From Firmicutes bacterium UBA2058 (lineage in GTDB: Bacteria > Bacillota > Clostridia > Tissierellales > Sedimentibacteraceae), in the NCBI GenBank assembly GCA_002332905.1, contig DDAM01000048.1, positions 22,862 through 86,861 of the forward strand: DNA of 64,000 bases, in the 5' to 3' direction. Both the position numbers and the translations under genes were made by a program. Below the pieces are notes generated by a model. That model saw only the letters and a program-made list of their open reading frames with translations, did not search any database and was not told the DNA's origin. Of the stretch, positions 8,235 through 15,434 are shown piece by piece (position 1 is the stretch's first letter; each line of letters begins with the position of its first letter).

Positions 8235-9446
8235 TTATTTATTTATATTCATCCTACAAATTAATAAATTCTGATTAAATGCAAATTTATCTTTGCTTAA
8301 ACCAATATAGTCATTACCGAAGATTTCATATATATTACCACCCATTGAAAATTCAGGTAGCTTGCCTATGTATTTTCCATTCTGCATTAGATATGCCATC
8401 TGTACAGGAGTAGCAAAATCTCCATTGTTAGTACAATCTCCGCCACTAGCAACTACGGCAAATATGACTGGCTCACCACCAACTAGCTCAACAAAAGTCT
8501 TATCGGATTTTTTGATACTTATATTCATTATACCTAATGTTGGAACATCATCATAAGAAGCGCTTGCCGAGGCAGTATTCATAAAACTAAATTCCTTGCT
8601 ATTTTTCTTATCAGTATAACCCCTTAAGATAACTCCATTCTCTATCAAAGAGCATATATCATTTTCTAGAACACTACCCTCTGCATCAAAGAAAGGCACA
8701 TGAAACGCTTCATCGCTTAAATCGCCATAAAATGTGAAGTTATCACTAAATGCTTTAGTGCCAACTTTTTTATTAAACATTGAAGTACCTCTACCAAGTG
8801 ATTCGCCATTTAGTGACTCACTTATTTTATCTAAAGTCTCATCACCAACTATTACTAGTGCCTTTTCTAAATTAGGCAATTCTACTTCATTATTAAACGC
8901 TTTTAATTGTGGTCTTGTCTCTTCTAATATTTTATCTATATCAAATTCTCTACCCTGATAAAAAACCCCACTATCAAAGATGTTTACTGAATTAACATGT
9001 TTAAAAATCAGTTCTAGAAATACACTTTTATCATAATTTAAATATTCAAGACCAATATCATTTTTTAAAACAACTTCTGTTTCTATAAGCTTAATTTTAT
9101 TACTGAATATAAATTCCGGAAATTCCGTTCTTAGAGTTTCTAGAAATTTTTCAGATTTATCAACAAATTGTTCCGGTGACAAATCTAATATTCTTAAATC
9201 TCGTGTTCTTTGTGCATCTTTAGATACATCATAATCGTATGGTATTTTAAGCTCTAGGTTTTTTATTGCTCTTTCCCATGTATCTTTTGTTGCTTCTCCA
9301 AATGTTCCAGCAACTCCTATGTATCCATTTTCATATACACGACAGCCAGATTTTGTAATATTTTTCTTCCTAATTGAATCTATACTTGTTTGTGTAACAT
9401 TTAAAGTAGTTTCATACAACTTTATTTGATATAATTCTTTTATCAT
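8235..9446 (-). CDS. TldE/PmbA-like subunit of a TldD-TldE protease
   Basis: This protein has 403 residues from ATG 9446 (AGGAGG at 9453-9458; the ATG three bases earlier is too close). It has the TldD/PmbA fold: an N-terminal segment with SGCRVYENGYIGVAGTFGEAT, a middle domain, and a C-terminal beta-rich domain with GDCTNNGDFATPVQMAYLMQNG. It lacks the HExxxH zinc site, as TldE-type subunits do. In the known system TldE forms a heterodimer with TldD and degrades unfolded peptides or trims leader peptides of modified peptides. It lies 10 bases downstream of the TldD gene. No peptide-toxin cluster is visible here. Confidence 0.87.
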   Translation of the reverse strand: MIKELYQIKLYETTLNVTQTSIDSIRKKNITKSGCRVYENGYIGVAGTFGEATKDTWERAIKNLELKIPYDYDVSKDAQRTRDLRILDLSPEQFVDKSEKFLETLRTEFPEFIFSNKIKLIETEVVLKNDIGLEYLNYDKSVFLELIFKHVNSVNIFDSGVFYQGREFDIDKILEETRPQLKAFNNEVELPNLEKALVIVGDETLDKISESLNGESLGRGTSMFNKKVGTKAFSDNFTFYGDLSDEAFHVPFFDAEGSVLENDICSLIENGVILRGYTDKKNSKEFSFMNTASASASYDDVPTLGIMNISIKKSDKTFVELVGGEPVIFAVVASGGDCTNNGDFATPVQMAYLMQNGKYIGKLPEFSMGGNIYEIFGNDYIGLSKDKFAFNQNLLICRMNINK

Positions 9447-9456
9447 CATAATCCTC

Positions 9457-10794
9457 CTACTGAACCTTTATTCCATTTACACGTACATATGGTCCACCAA
9501 AACCAACGCGTAGTGGGAATTGTTCCATTTTTCCACAGCCACCTAGTACAAATGATTTTAATTCAACTGTGTCAGATAATCCATCTATTTCATTTAGTGT
9601 CTTCATAACATTACCAGATATAACTGAAATTTTAACTGGTTGTGCAATTTTTCCATCCCTTATCATGTATGCTTTTTTTGGTGCAATGGTAAATGTAGTC
9701 ATACCTGAGCCATGCAATATATCTTCAATATAAATTCCATTGTTAACTTCAGAAATAAGTTCGTCTTTAGTATACTTTCCCGCACCAATATATGTAGTAG
9801 TCATACGAACTATTGGTTCAAATTCAAAGCTCTTAGCACGAGCATTTCCTGTTGCTTCTTCTACCAAAGCAGCTGCAGTATATGCACTATGTAAACGTCC
9901 TGTTAAAATACCATTTTTAATTATGTAATTTTCCTTTGCTTCACAGCCCTCATCATCAAAAGGAACATATCCTGAGCCTTCTATACAACCTGTGTCTATG
10001 ATGTTTAGTATATCTGAGCCTACTTTGCTACCAATTGCCCATTCTTTTTTCATAGTTTCATCACCAATCATAAAATCAGACTCGCTTTTGTGTCCAAAGC
10101 TTTCATGAGCAAATACTCCAGCCGTTTCTGGAGACAAAATACAAGTATATTCTCCTGGAACTACAGAAACTGCCTTAGAAGCATAATCTAAATCCTTTTC
10201 TATTGCTTTTCTAACTAAATCTTGATGTCCCTTCAATTCATCAAAAGACATTTTATATATATCCTCTGAGCTTTTATGCGGCAAATCATTAGCTATCAAA
10301 GTATAGCGTATTGCAACAGCACCACTTTGAGAATCAAAGGTAACATCTGTACCAACACTTGAAACAATACGCTTTTTAGTGTAATTATCTATATAATATA
10401 ATTTTGAAGATTTAATTTCTTCATATTCACTCAGTAAAGGAAGATAAGTGTTTAATAACTCAACTTTATCTTTATTAGAAACTTGTGATATATCATTGTC
10501 TTTATACTTTAAACAAACTTTATTATGAATTTCTAATCTTTTAACTACCTCATTATCAAGTATATTCGGATTAGGTATTGCCATATTAGCTAGTGAGTCA
10601 ATTTCCTTTTGGATATCATCTAGATTAGTTATCGAACTATAGTACCATCTAGAACCATCGAATACTCTAACCATTGCTCCGCTTTCAACTTTAGTTTTAT
10701 TTTGCGCCAATACTTTGTTCTCATAGTAAATAGTTGTAGCGAATACGTTTTCAAGCCTCACATCTGTGTACAAATCTTTTGGAAACTTATACAT
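9457..10794 (-). CDS. tldD: TldD-like zinc metallopeptidase subunit
   Basis: This 445-residue protein is of the TldD/PmbA family. The zinc-binding motif HESFGH is clear at about residue 225 (VFAHESFGHKSESD). It is followed by the GYVPFDDEGCEAK segment and the C-terminal LRVGFGGPYVRVNG end. It is the catalytic partner of the TldE-like protein immediately downstream; the pair forms one operon with AGGAGG upstream of ATG 10794. Family members cleave short, unstructured peptides inside the cell. The sequence looks full length and intact. Confidence 0.9.
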   Translation of the reverse strand: MYKFPKDLYTDVRLENVFATTIYYENKVLAQNKTKVESGAMVRVFDGSRWYYSSITNLDDIQKEIDSLANMAIPNPNILDNEVVKRLEIHNKVCLKYKDNDISQVSNKDKVELLNTYLPLLSEYEEIKSSKLYYIDNYTKKRIVSSVGTDVTFDSQSGAVAIRYTLIANDLPHKSSEDIYKMSFDELKGHQDLVRKAIEKDLDYASKAVSVVPGEYTCILSPETAGVFAHESFGHKSESDFMIGDETMKKEWAIGSKVGSDILNIIDTGCIEGSGYVPFDDEGCEAKENYIIKNGILTGRLHSAYTAAALVEEATGNARAKSFEFEPIVRMTTTYIGAGKYTKDELISEVNNGIYIEDILHGSGMTTFTIAPKKAYMIRDGKIAQPVKISVISGNVMKTLNEIDGLSDTVELKSFVLGGCGKMEQFPLRVGFGGPYVRVNGIKVQ

Positions 10795-10919
10795 TGTTTT
10801 TTCCTCCTAATTAAATTGTTATAATTTACATTATATTAAATTAATTATAATATATGTTTTCAAAGTTATCAATTGAATATTTATATATTATGATGTCTAT
10901 TCTTACTTCTAAATTAATA

Positions 10920-11160
10920 TTATTTATTAAATTTTTCTACACCCCAAAAGCTTAAAACTTTATCACCATCGTACTCTACTTTGTATGTCTCGTCCAAAAG
11001 TTCATTTTGAAAAGTATTTTCTGATATTGGATATATAAGAAATACATTACATTGGTTTAACCTAAAATACAAATGATCCATCATTTTCAAAAACTTCAAT
11101 ATAGCTATAAGAATCCTTATATATTCCTAAAATATTATTCAACTTTGATTTACTTAGCTC
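10920..11160 (-). pseudogene. Frameshifted 3' fragment of an unrecognised protein
   Basis: On the minus strand one frame gives YELSKSKLNNILGIYKD and a few more residues, then stops. Another frame continues with FLIYPISENTFQNELLDETY and ends KVLSFWGVEKFNK at 10920. The two overlap at about 11081, consistent with a frameshift in a decayed gene whose 5' part is gone. I do not recognise the family. Confidence 0.5.
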
Positions 11161-11166
11161 ATATCA

Positions 11167-11310
11167 ATTGCAATAAGACTTTGCATGGCACATGATGAAA
11201 CGCCAAGAAGTTTGATACTTTATGGTGTTGATGAAAAGAGATTGTTTGAGGCAGGGCTACTGCTTGAAAATTACTGTCCTCCATTAGGAATGCCTAATTT
11301 AGGAAAATAG
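11167..11310 (+). pseudogene. C-terminal gene fragment, unrecognised
   Basis: An open frame reads AIRLCMAHDETPRSLILYGV, then DEKRLFEAGLLLENYCPPLG, and stops at 11308-11310. It is protein-like in composition but has no ribosome binding site and no upstream part. It lies just before a copy of the repeat also found at 49.9 kb, so it may be the tail of a gene lost during a mobile-element event. Confidence 0.4.
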
Positions 11311-11326
11311 TTAGCAGCTTTAAAAT

Positions 11327-11375
11327 AAAGTCTCAATAGAGTTAGATTTAAAATTTTGTAATGTCCCAAGTAAAT
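11327..11375. repeat. Truncated copy of the 49.9-kb inverted-repeat element
   Basis: AATAGAGTTAGATTT, followed by AAATTTTG and a GTCCC-type segment, matches the left arm and centre of the hairpin at 49887-49954. The right arm is only partly preserved. Both copies adjoin gene debris. Confidence 0.55.
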
Positions 11376-11462
11376 TTTCTCTTGACAATTCATATTTATA
11401 GTGATATATTTGTCACTTTAAGTTACAAATATATCACTATTTGGAAATGAAGGAGTATTATT

Positions 11463-11808
11463 ATGAAAAAACAACATAAGTATATTTGGTTTTTTGGGAT
11501 TTCAGGGTTTTGACTATTTCAAAACACACAATCCATTGTCTTTATTTTGGTTTAGTTTTTTCAGTTTTTTTGCTTACTATTTCATAAATAAATTAGCAAA
11601 TGAAATGCCCGATGAAAGATATATTGAAAATAGTAAAAATGCTAAAATTAAATCAGCAATCATACCATTTTTCACTATTTTTCTTGTAGGATTCGGTTCA
11701 GGCTTATCATTTGTCACAAAGGAAACGATTATATTGGTTTGTGCATTTGGTTATGCAGCAACAATAATTTCTTATGCAATTTTGTTTTGGTATTATGATA
11801 CATATTAA
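11463..11808 (+). pseudogene. DUF3796-like membrane protein gene with a frameshift near the start
   Basis: A good start (GAAGGAG then ATG 11463) opens a frame MKKQHKYIWFFGISGF that stops at 11511-11513. The other frame continues GFDYFKTHNPLSLFWFSFFS with further membrane segments and ends at 11808. Joined, they give a normal DUF3796 protein (short N-terminus, GF-rich segment, then NEMPDERYIEN). The break falls beside TTTTTTGGG, a slippage-prone run. The only start available to the second frame alone is a TTG at 11494 without a site. It could be a pseudogene, a phase-variable gene or a sequencing error. Confidence 0.65.
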
Positions 11809-11815
11809 CTGAGGA

Positions 11816-12025
11816 GTGATTTTTATAGAGAATTTTATATGCAATTTAAAAAAATACAGGCAACTTGCAGAACTCACTCAAGATGAGCTTGCTCAAATAG
11901 TTGGAGTTAGGAGAGAAACTATTATTAGATTAGAGTCTGCTAAATATAATCCGTCACTAAAGTTGGCTATTGATATATCAAAAGCTGTGAAAACACCGAT
12001 AGAAGATATATTTATTTTTGATTAA
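11816..12025 (+). CDS. Small XRE-family regulator, partner of the DUF3796 gene; start codon doubtful
   Basis: About 66 residues form one helix-turn-helix ([41 protein letters not shown]). These regulators usually begin shortly before this segment. At the expected start, spaced correctly from GAGG (11811-11814), the codon is ATA (11825-11827). The only classical start is a GTG at 11816 that abuts the ribosome binding site. The gene may therefore be poorly expressed or inactive, like its frameshifted partner. Confidence 0.65.
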   Translation: MIFIENFICNLKKYRQLAELTQDELAQIVGVRRETIIRLESAKYNPSLKLAIDISKAVKTPIEDIFIFD

Positions 12026-12040
12026 TGTCCCTATTATGAG

Positions 12041-12148
12041 CATGATTAGCAAATTGTTATCATTTTAGATAAAAAGCGCTGAAATTCAGCGCTTTTTATA
12101 CAAGAACTTATTTTTATAAGTTCCTTTTTATTACATCATCCCTGGCAT
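12041..12148. other. Remnant attachment site 1: island right end, terminator and groEL 3' core
   Basis: In order: GATTAGCAAATTGTTATCAT (resembling the integrase-proximal repeats near 59.3 kb), a groEL-type terminator with stem AGCGCT...AGCGCT (12075-12093), a second hairpin AAGAACTTA/TAAGTTC, and the core ATTACATCATCCCTGGCAT (12130-12148). The core equals the last codons of groEL in reverse complement with one mismatch. It marks the boundary between older debris on the left and island 1. Confidence 0.8.
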
Positions 12149-12260
12149 AATGTTTTTGTGTGTAAGTTAATGCTTTATGCTTACTTATATGTTACTAGTT
12201 TTGTATTATTTGCATTATGTGAATTGATTTATTTTAATTTCGTTAGCATTTTATTAGCAT
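12149..12260. repeat. Left-end repeat of the islands (copy 1)
   Basis: After the att core come segments shared with the left end at 35.4 kb: a GCTTTATG...ACTTATATGTT stretch, GTTTTGTATTATTTGCATTA followed by TGTGAAT, then a pair of GTTAGCAT/ATTAGCAT repeats (12242-12260). These are probably recombinase arm-binding sequences. Short ORFs here are not credible. Confidence 0.65.
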
Positions 12261-12293
12261 ATCATTATTTTTTTGAAGCTACTTTAACCAGGT

Positions 12294-12470
12294 TTATCTT
12301 TCGAGTAATGAAATCGCAATTAGCGATGCTCCACATAAAAATGCAAAAGGAAACGCTCTAAAGTAAAAGGCTTCAGCTATATATCCATGGACCCAGCATT
12401 CTATAACTCCCAATAATGATAGTATAGCTACAAAATAAAATGCATATTCAATGATTTTTTTTTTACACAT
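12294..12470 (-). CDS. Small two-helix membrane protein (58 residues)
   Basis: The ATG at 12470 overlaps the stop codon of the preceding secreted-protein gene (ATGTGTAA), giving strong translational coupling. The product begins MCKKKIIEYAFYFVAILSLL, continues with a short VIECWVHGYIAEAFYF loop, and ends FAFLCGASLIAISLLER. Two hydrophobic segments make it a likely membrane protein. It overlaps the island's left-end sequence only at its 3' side. Function unknown; it could be an accessory to the secreted protein upstream. Confidence 0.55.
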   Translation of the reverse strand: MCKKKIIEYAFYFVAILSLLGVIECWVHGYIAEAFYFRAFPFAFLCGASLIAISLLER

Positions 12471-13170
12471 TGCTATCTACCGAATAAGATTGTACAGCTG
12501 GCTCATACCCATATTGATTTGTATATGTTGTACTTCTTATTAGGCCATCCCAGTTAGAATGAAGCTCTTCAATTATTGTTAAAGTATGCTTGTGATATCC
12601 GGTTTTATAATAAAATGTCCTTGTGTTATAGTTGTTATTAGGACCACTTAAAGTAATAGTAATTCTTTTTGAATATGTACCTGATAAACTTAATGAAAAA
12701 TCTGCCTTTAGGGCATTATTTACAGAAGATTGGCTTCCAGAAGGTACTATTCCTGCTTTTGCACTAATAGAAACTTGTTTTTCAACAGATTCTTCGTAAG
12801 TTTCTCCACGGGCAATACTTCTTACAAAGTATGGGTTAGACATATTTACCCATGAACTTACAATTCCATTATCAATGATTTTCCACTCTGTCCACTCTCG
12901 GTAATCGTATGGTTCTATCTTATCAGCACTTTGTTGTCGACGAATACACCCTAATAATGTCTGAGTTTTTCCATCATATTCATAACTTACTGGGTCATTA
13001 TAACGAATATATTCATATGTAATTCCATCATCTCCAATAAATGTAGTTACATTACTAATTTGGTTCACATTCTGATCAATAATGTCTATATTATCTTCCG
13101 CCAAAGCTGTTGCACCTAATGAAAGTGTTAAAACTGTTGCTAATATAAAACTAATAATTTTTTTATACAT
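12463..13170 (-). CDS. Secreted protein of unknown function (235 residues)
   Basis: The protein has an Sec signal peptide (MYKKIISFILATVLTLSLGA, cleavage after TALA). The mature part contains a YEYDGKTQTLLGCIRRQQS segment and a beta-rich C-terminal half with alternating Ser/Thr. That half includes SGTYSKRITITLSGPNNNYN and RTFYYKTGYHKHTLTI. The start has a clear AGGAGG site. No family is recognised; the pattern suggests an extracellular beta-sandwich. It lies in the leftward gene cluster of island 1 with another secreted protein and a sigma/anti-sigma pair, which may control it. Confidence 0.7.
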   Translation of the reverse strand: MYKKIISFILATVLTLSLGATALAEDNIDIIDQNVNQISNVTTFIGDDGITYEYIRYNDPVSYEYDGKTQTLLGCIRRQQSADKIEPYDYREWTEWKIIDNGIVSSWVNMSNPYFVRSIARGETYEESVEKQVSISAKAGIVPSGSQSSVNNALKADFSLSLSGTYSKRITITLSGPNNNYNTRTFYYKTGYHKHTLTIIEELHSNWDGLIRSTTYTNQYGYEPAVQSYSVDSNV

Positions 13171-13267
13171 ATCTTTTCCTCCTAAATTTGGATTAAATTA
13201 AATAAATAATTATTAAAAGACATTTAATAATTTTTTTAAATTATACTATTAAATTTATCTTCTACTA

Positions 13268-13696
13268 TTAATACTTTACTTCATTGCTAAAAATAATTCT
13301 TGTTTCTGCATCAGTTCCACTATATGCTTCAAATGTTGCCTTTACTCTATACGTATAACCCTTAGATACATATGCCATTTCTGATAAGCTTGCACGATAA
13401 GAATTACTAGCTGTTGTATATGTTTTTATTGTCTTCCAACTTGTTCCATTATATTGTTGTAATTCAGCAGTAATACATACCTTAGTAGTGGTAGTCTGAT
13501 AACCATATATAGAACAATCTACAGCAGCTTTACTATTTGAATCAATGTATATATCACTAGTAGCTCTTGAGATATAATCCATATATGGTACAATATCATG
13601 ATTATTATACGAAGATACTTCTGATGCAAAAGCTTGATTTGCACCTACTAATATGATAAACGTTAATAGAATTATTCCTAAACATCTTCTAATCAT
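13268..13696 (-). CDS. Secreted DUF6147-like protein (142 residues)
   Basis: The start ATG 13696 is chosen because GAGAGGAGGTGA precedes it; the longer upstream frame has no site. A signal peptide (MIRRCLGIILLTFIILVGAN, cleavage near FAS) is followed by a short linker and a beta domain. The domain has ISRATSDIYIDSNSKAAVDC and a WKTIKTYTTASNS strand, then KGYTYRVKATFEAYSG. This resembles the DUF6147 family of small exported proteins common in Clostridia and often found with sigma/anti-sigma genes. Its role is unknown. Confidence 0.7.
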   Translation of the reverse strand: MIRRCLGIILLTFIILVGANQAFASEVSSYNNHDIVPYMDYISRATSDIYIDSNSKAAVDCSIYGYQTTTTKVCITAELQQYNGTSWKTIKTYTTASNSYRASLSEMAYVSKGYTYRVKATFEAYSGTDAETRIIFSNEVKY

Positions 13697-13769
13697 AAAA
13701 TCACCTCCTCTCTCGTTACTACTATATAAACGAATCAAAAAGGTGATTTGTGACAACATTATTATTAAT

Positions 13770-14465
13770 TTATTTATTTTTTTTAATTATGCTTTTTGTC
13801 ATTAATAAAAGCTCTTGTTTTTCAATATCCCCTATCAAAACATATGTATATAATTCATCATACCAATACACTTGGTATATTCCTTTGTTTTCTAAAACAC
13901 TTACTTCTTGATTTGAAATTTTAATATATTCTATTACACTATTTTCTGTATCAACAATTATACTATTTGATGAAATTAGTTTTTGCTCATATATTATTTC
14001 TTTTTTATCATTGTCTTGATAAAAAATCCTTTGTACATATTCAGTAATTCGTTTTTCTACAATATCATATCCTTTAGGTATATAATCTGATTCTATTGGT
14101 ATCAATTTCTCATTTATCAGTTCATTATCATTTTCAAAAATATAAGATGTAATTTCATCCCATACTTCAGTTATAATTTCAAAAAATCTTATACGAAATG
14201 CTTCTACACTCATTGTAGTTGTCAATGCTACACATAATAATATTAGTATTATCATTGCTGTACGCTTTGCGTAATTATTAAATTTCACAAAATATCTAGC
14301 AACCCTTTCTCTCTTGACTACTTTATCCATCTTGGACAAAAATTTATCTGAAAATTCATATACAATACTACATTCATCAGGCAAATTATTAATCATTAGT
14401 TCTACCGAATTATTAACATATTTATATAAAAATTTATCATCAACAATAATTTTACTCATATACAT
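13770..14465 (-). CDS. Membrane-anchored DUF4367-like anti-sigma factor
   Basis: This protein has 231 residues. A cytoplasmic N-terminal region (about 1-70) precedes one membrane helix at about 75-95 (TAMIILILLCVALTTTMSVE) and an extracellular C-terminal domain of about 130 residues. That domain has IPIESDYIPKGYDIVEKRIT and a YVLIGDIEKQELLLM end, as in DUF4367 proteins. The gene overlaps the end of the ECF sigma gene by 14 bases. The pairing implies that it holds the sigma factor at the membrane until an external signal is received. Confidence 0.75.
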   Translation of the reverse strand: MYMSKIIVDDKFLYKYVNNSVELMINNLPDECSIVYEFSDKFLSKMDKVVKRERVARYFVKFNNYAKRTAMIILILLCVALTTTMSVEAFRIRFFEIITEVWDEITSYIFENDNELINEKLIPIESDYIPKGYDIVEKRITEYVQRIFYQDNDKKEIIYEQKLISSNSIIVDTENSVIEYIKISNQEVSVLENKGIYQVYWYDELYTYVLIGDIEKQELLLMTKSIIKKNK

Positions 14466-14991
14466 TTACCCCAATATTTTTTAAATCAATTTCTAACATC
14501 TGCTTAGCGCGAGATATTCTTTTTCTTACATTTACCTCTGACAACTTCAAAATATCAGCTATCTCTCTATTGCTATACCCCTGATAATATTTAAGCATTA
14601 GTACAGTTGAATAACTAATAGGTAATTTAAGAATTAGCATTTCAATACTGTTTTCTGTGTTGTTTTCTATTTCATTAATATTTTCTACATATAATTCTAT
14701 TTCATTATATGATACACTGTTATTCTTTTTTCTCTTTCTATAAAAATCAATAGCTATATTTTGTACTATTATAACGATAAACGCCTTTGTTTTGTGACAA
14801 TTTACTTCTCCTATTTTTTCAAGATTATTTATTATTCGCATAAACGCTTCATGTACAACATCTTCTGATAAGTGCTCATCATTTAACACCTTATTAGCAA
14901 CATAAAACATAATTTTTCTATATGATAAGTACAGCATCTCAAACTTGCTTTTATCCTCTTCAGACTCTATCATTGATAAATATATTAACAT
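14452..14991 (-). CDS. ECF-type RNA polymerase sigma factor
   Basis: This 179-residue protein has two sigma domains. Region 2 is at about residues 20-90 (SYRKIMFYVANKVLNDEHLS, EDVVHEAFMRI, KAFIVIIVQNIAIDFYRK). Region 4 is at about 115-170 (LPISYSTVLMLKYYQGYSNR, EIADILKLSEVNVRKRISRA). It overlaps the anti-sigma gene. As the promoter-proximal gene of island 1 it probably directs transcription of its own operon, including the two secreted proteins. An AAGGGGA site precedes ATG 14991. Confidence 0.9.
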   Translation of the reverse strand: MLIYLSMIESEEDKSKFEMLYLSYRKIMFYVANKVLNDEHLSEDVVHEAFMRIINNLEKIGEVNCHKTKAFIVIIVQNIAIDFYRKRKKNNSVSYNEIELYVENINEIENNTENSIEMLILKLPISYSTVLMLKYYQGYSNREIADILKLSEVNVRKRISRAKQMLEIDLKNIGVNVYE

Positions 14992-15067
14992 GAACTTATC
15001 CCCTTTAAATAATATATATTAATACTTACCTTCCCACTTAATTATATAATATTTTGTTATTTTTTTC

Positions 15068-15130
15068 CATAACAAAAACTGTATTGTTATGGAAACATAG
15101 TTTTGTATTGTTTGCATTATGTGAATTTAC
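15068..15130. repeat. Hairpin and partial left-end repeat in the gap upstream of the sigma gene
   Basis: CCATAACAA (15068-15076) and TTGTTATGG (15085-15093) form a perfect stem. Directly after it, AGTTTTGTATTGTTTGCATT (about 15099-15118) followed by ATGTGAAT repeats the left-end sequence seen near 12.2 and 35.5 kb. It is a displaced fragment of an island end. The rest of 15.13-15.30 kb is AT-rich without a gene. Confidence 0.55.
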
Positions 15131-15297
15131 TGACATAACTAAAGACACCAAAGACTTTTTTCTAAACGGTAAAATAATTTAAATTTACTTTTTATATTTT
15201 GCGATATAGAGAAGTAAAAAATAGAATTTATACAAATAATATAAATTTAAAAATACAAATCAATGTATCTGTTAATATTACTTTACTGCATTGATTA

Positions 15298-15430
15298 TTG
15301 TTAGCAAAATGTTATCATGTTAATTTTAGACACAAAAAACCGCTGAATCTCAGCGGTTTTTATCATTACTACATCATTCCTAGTATTGTGTATTTGTTTT
15401 CAAGTAGTGCTTTATGTTAACTTATATATT
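15298..15430. other. Remnant attachment site 2 and left end of island 2
   Basis: TTGTTAGCAAAATGTTATCA (15298-15317) precedes a groEL-type terminator with stem AACCGCTGA/TCAGCGGTT (15338-15358). The core ATTACTACATCATTCCTAG (15365-15383) follows, in which the groEL stop reads TAG and one Pro/Gly codon has changed. Then comes the shared left-end stretch GCTTTATGTTAACTTATAT. The terminator also serves the leftward... rightward boundary of the protease gene. Confidence 0.8.
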
Positions 15431-15434
15431 TTTT

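Larger units (their letters stand above)
12130..15386. mobile_element. Island 1: 3.3-kb remnant between two groEL-type att cores
   Basis: The segment is bounded by degenerate copies of the groEL 3' core (12130-12148 and 15365-15386). It encodes an ECF sigma factor, a probable anti-sigma factor, two secreted proteins and a tiny membrane protein, all leftward. No integrase is present. It looks like a cis-mobilisable remnant left by successive integrations at groEL. Confidence 0.65.

Noticed and set aside
12158..12361. A 67-residue rightward ORF after the first att remnant
   Set aside because: It lies in the shared left-end repeat sequence, has no ribosome binding site, and overlaps a better supported leftward gene at 12294-12470.
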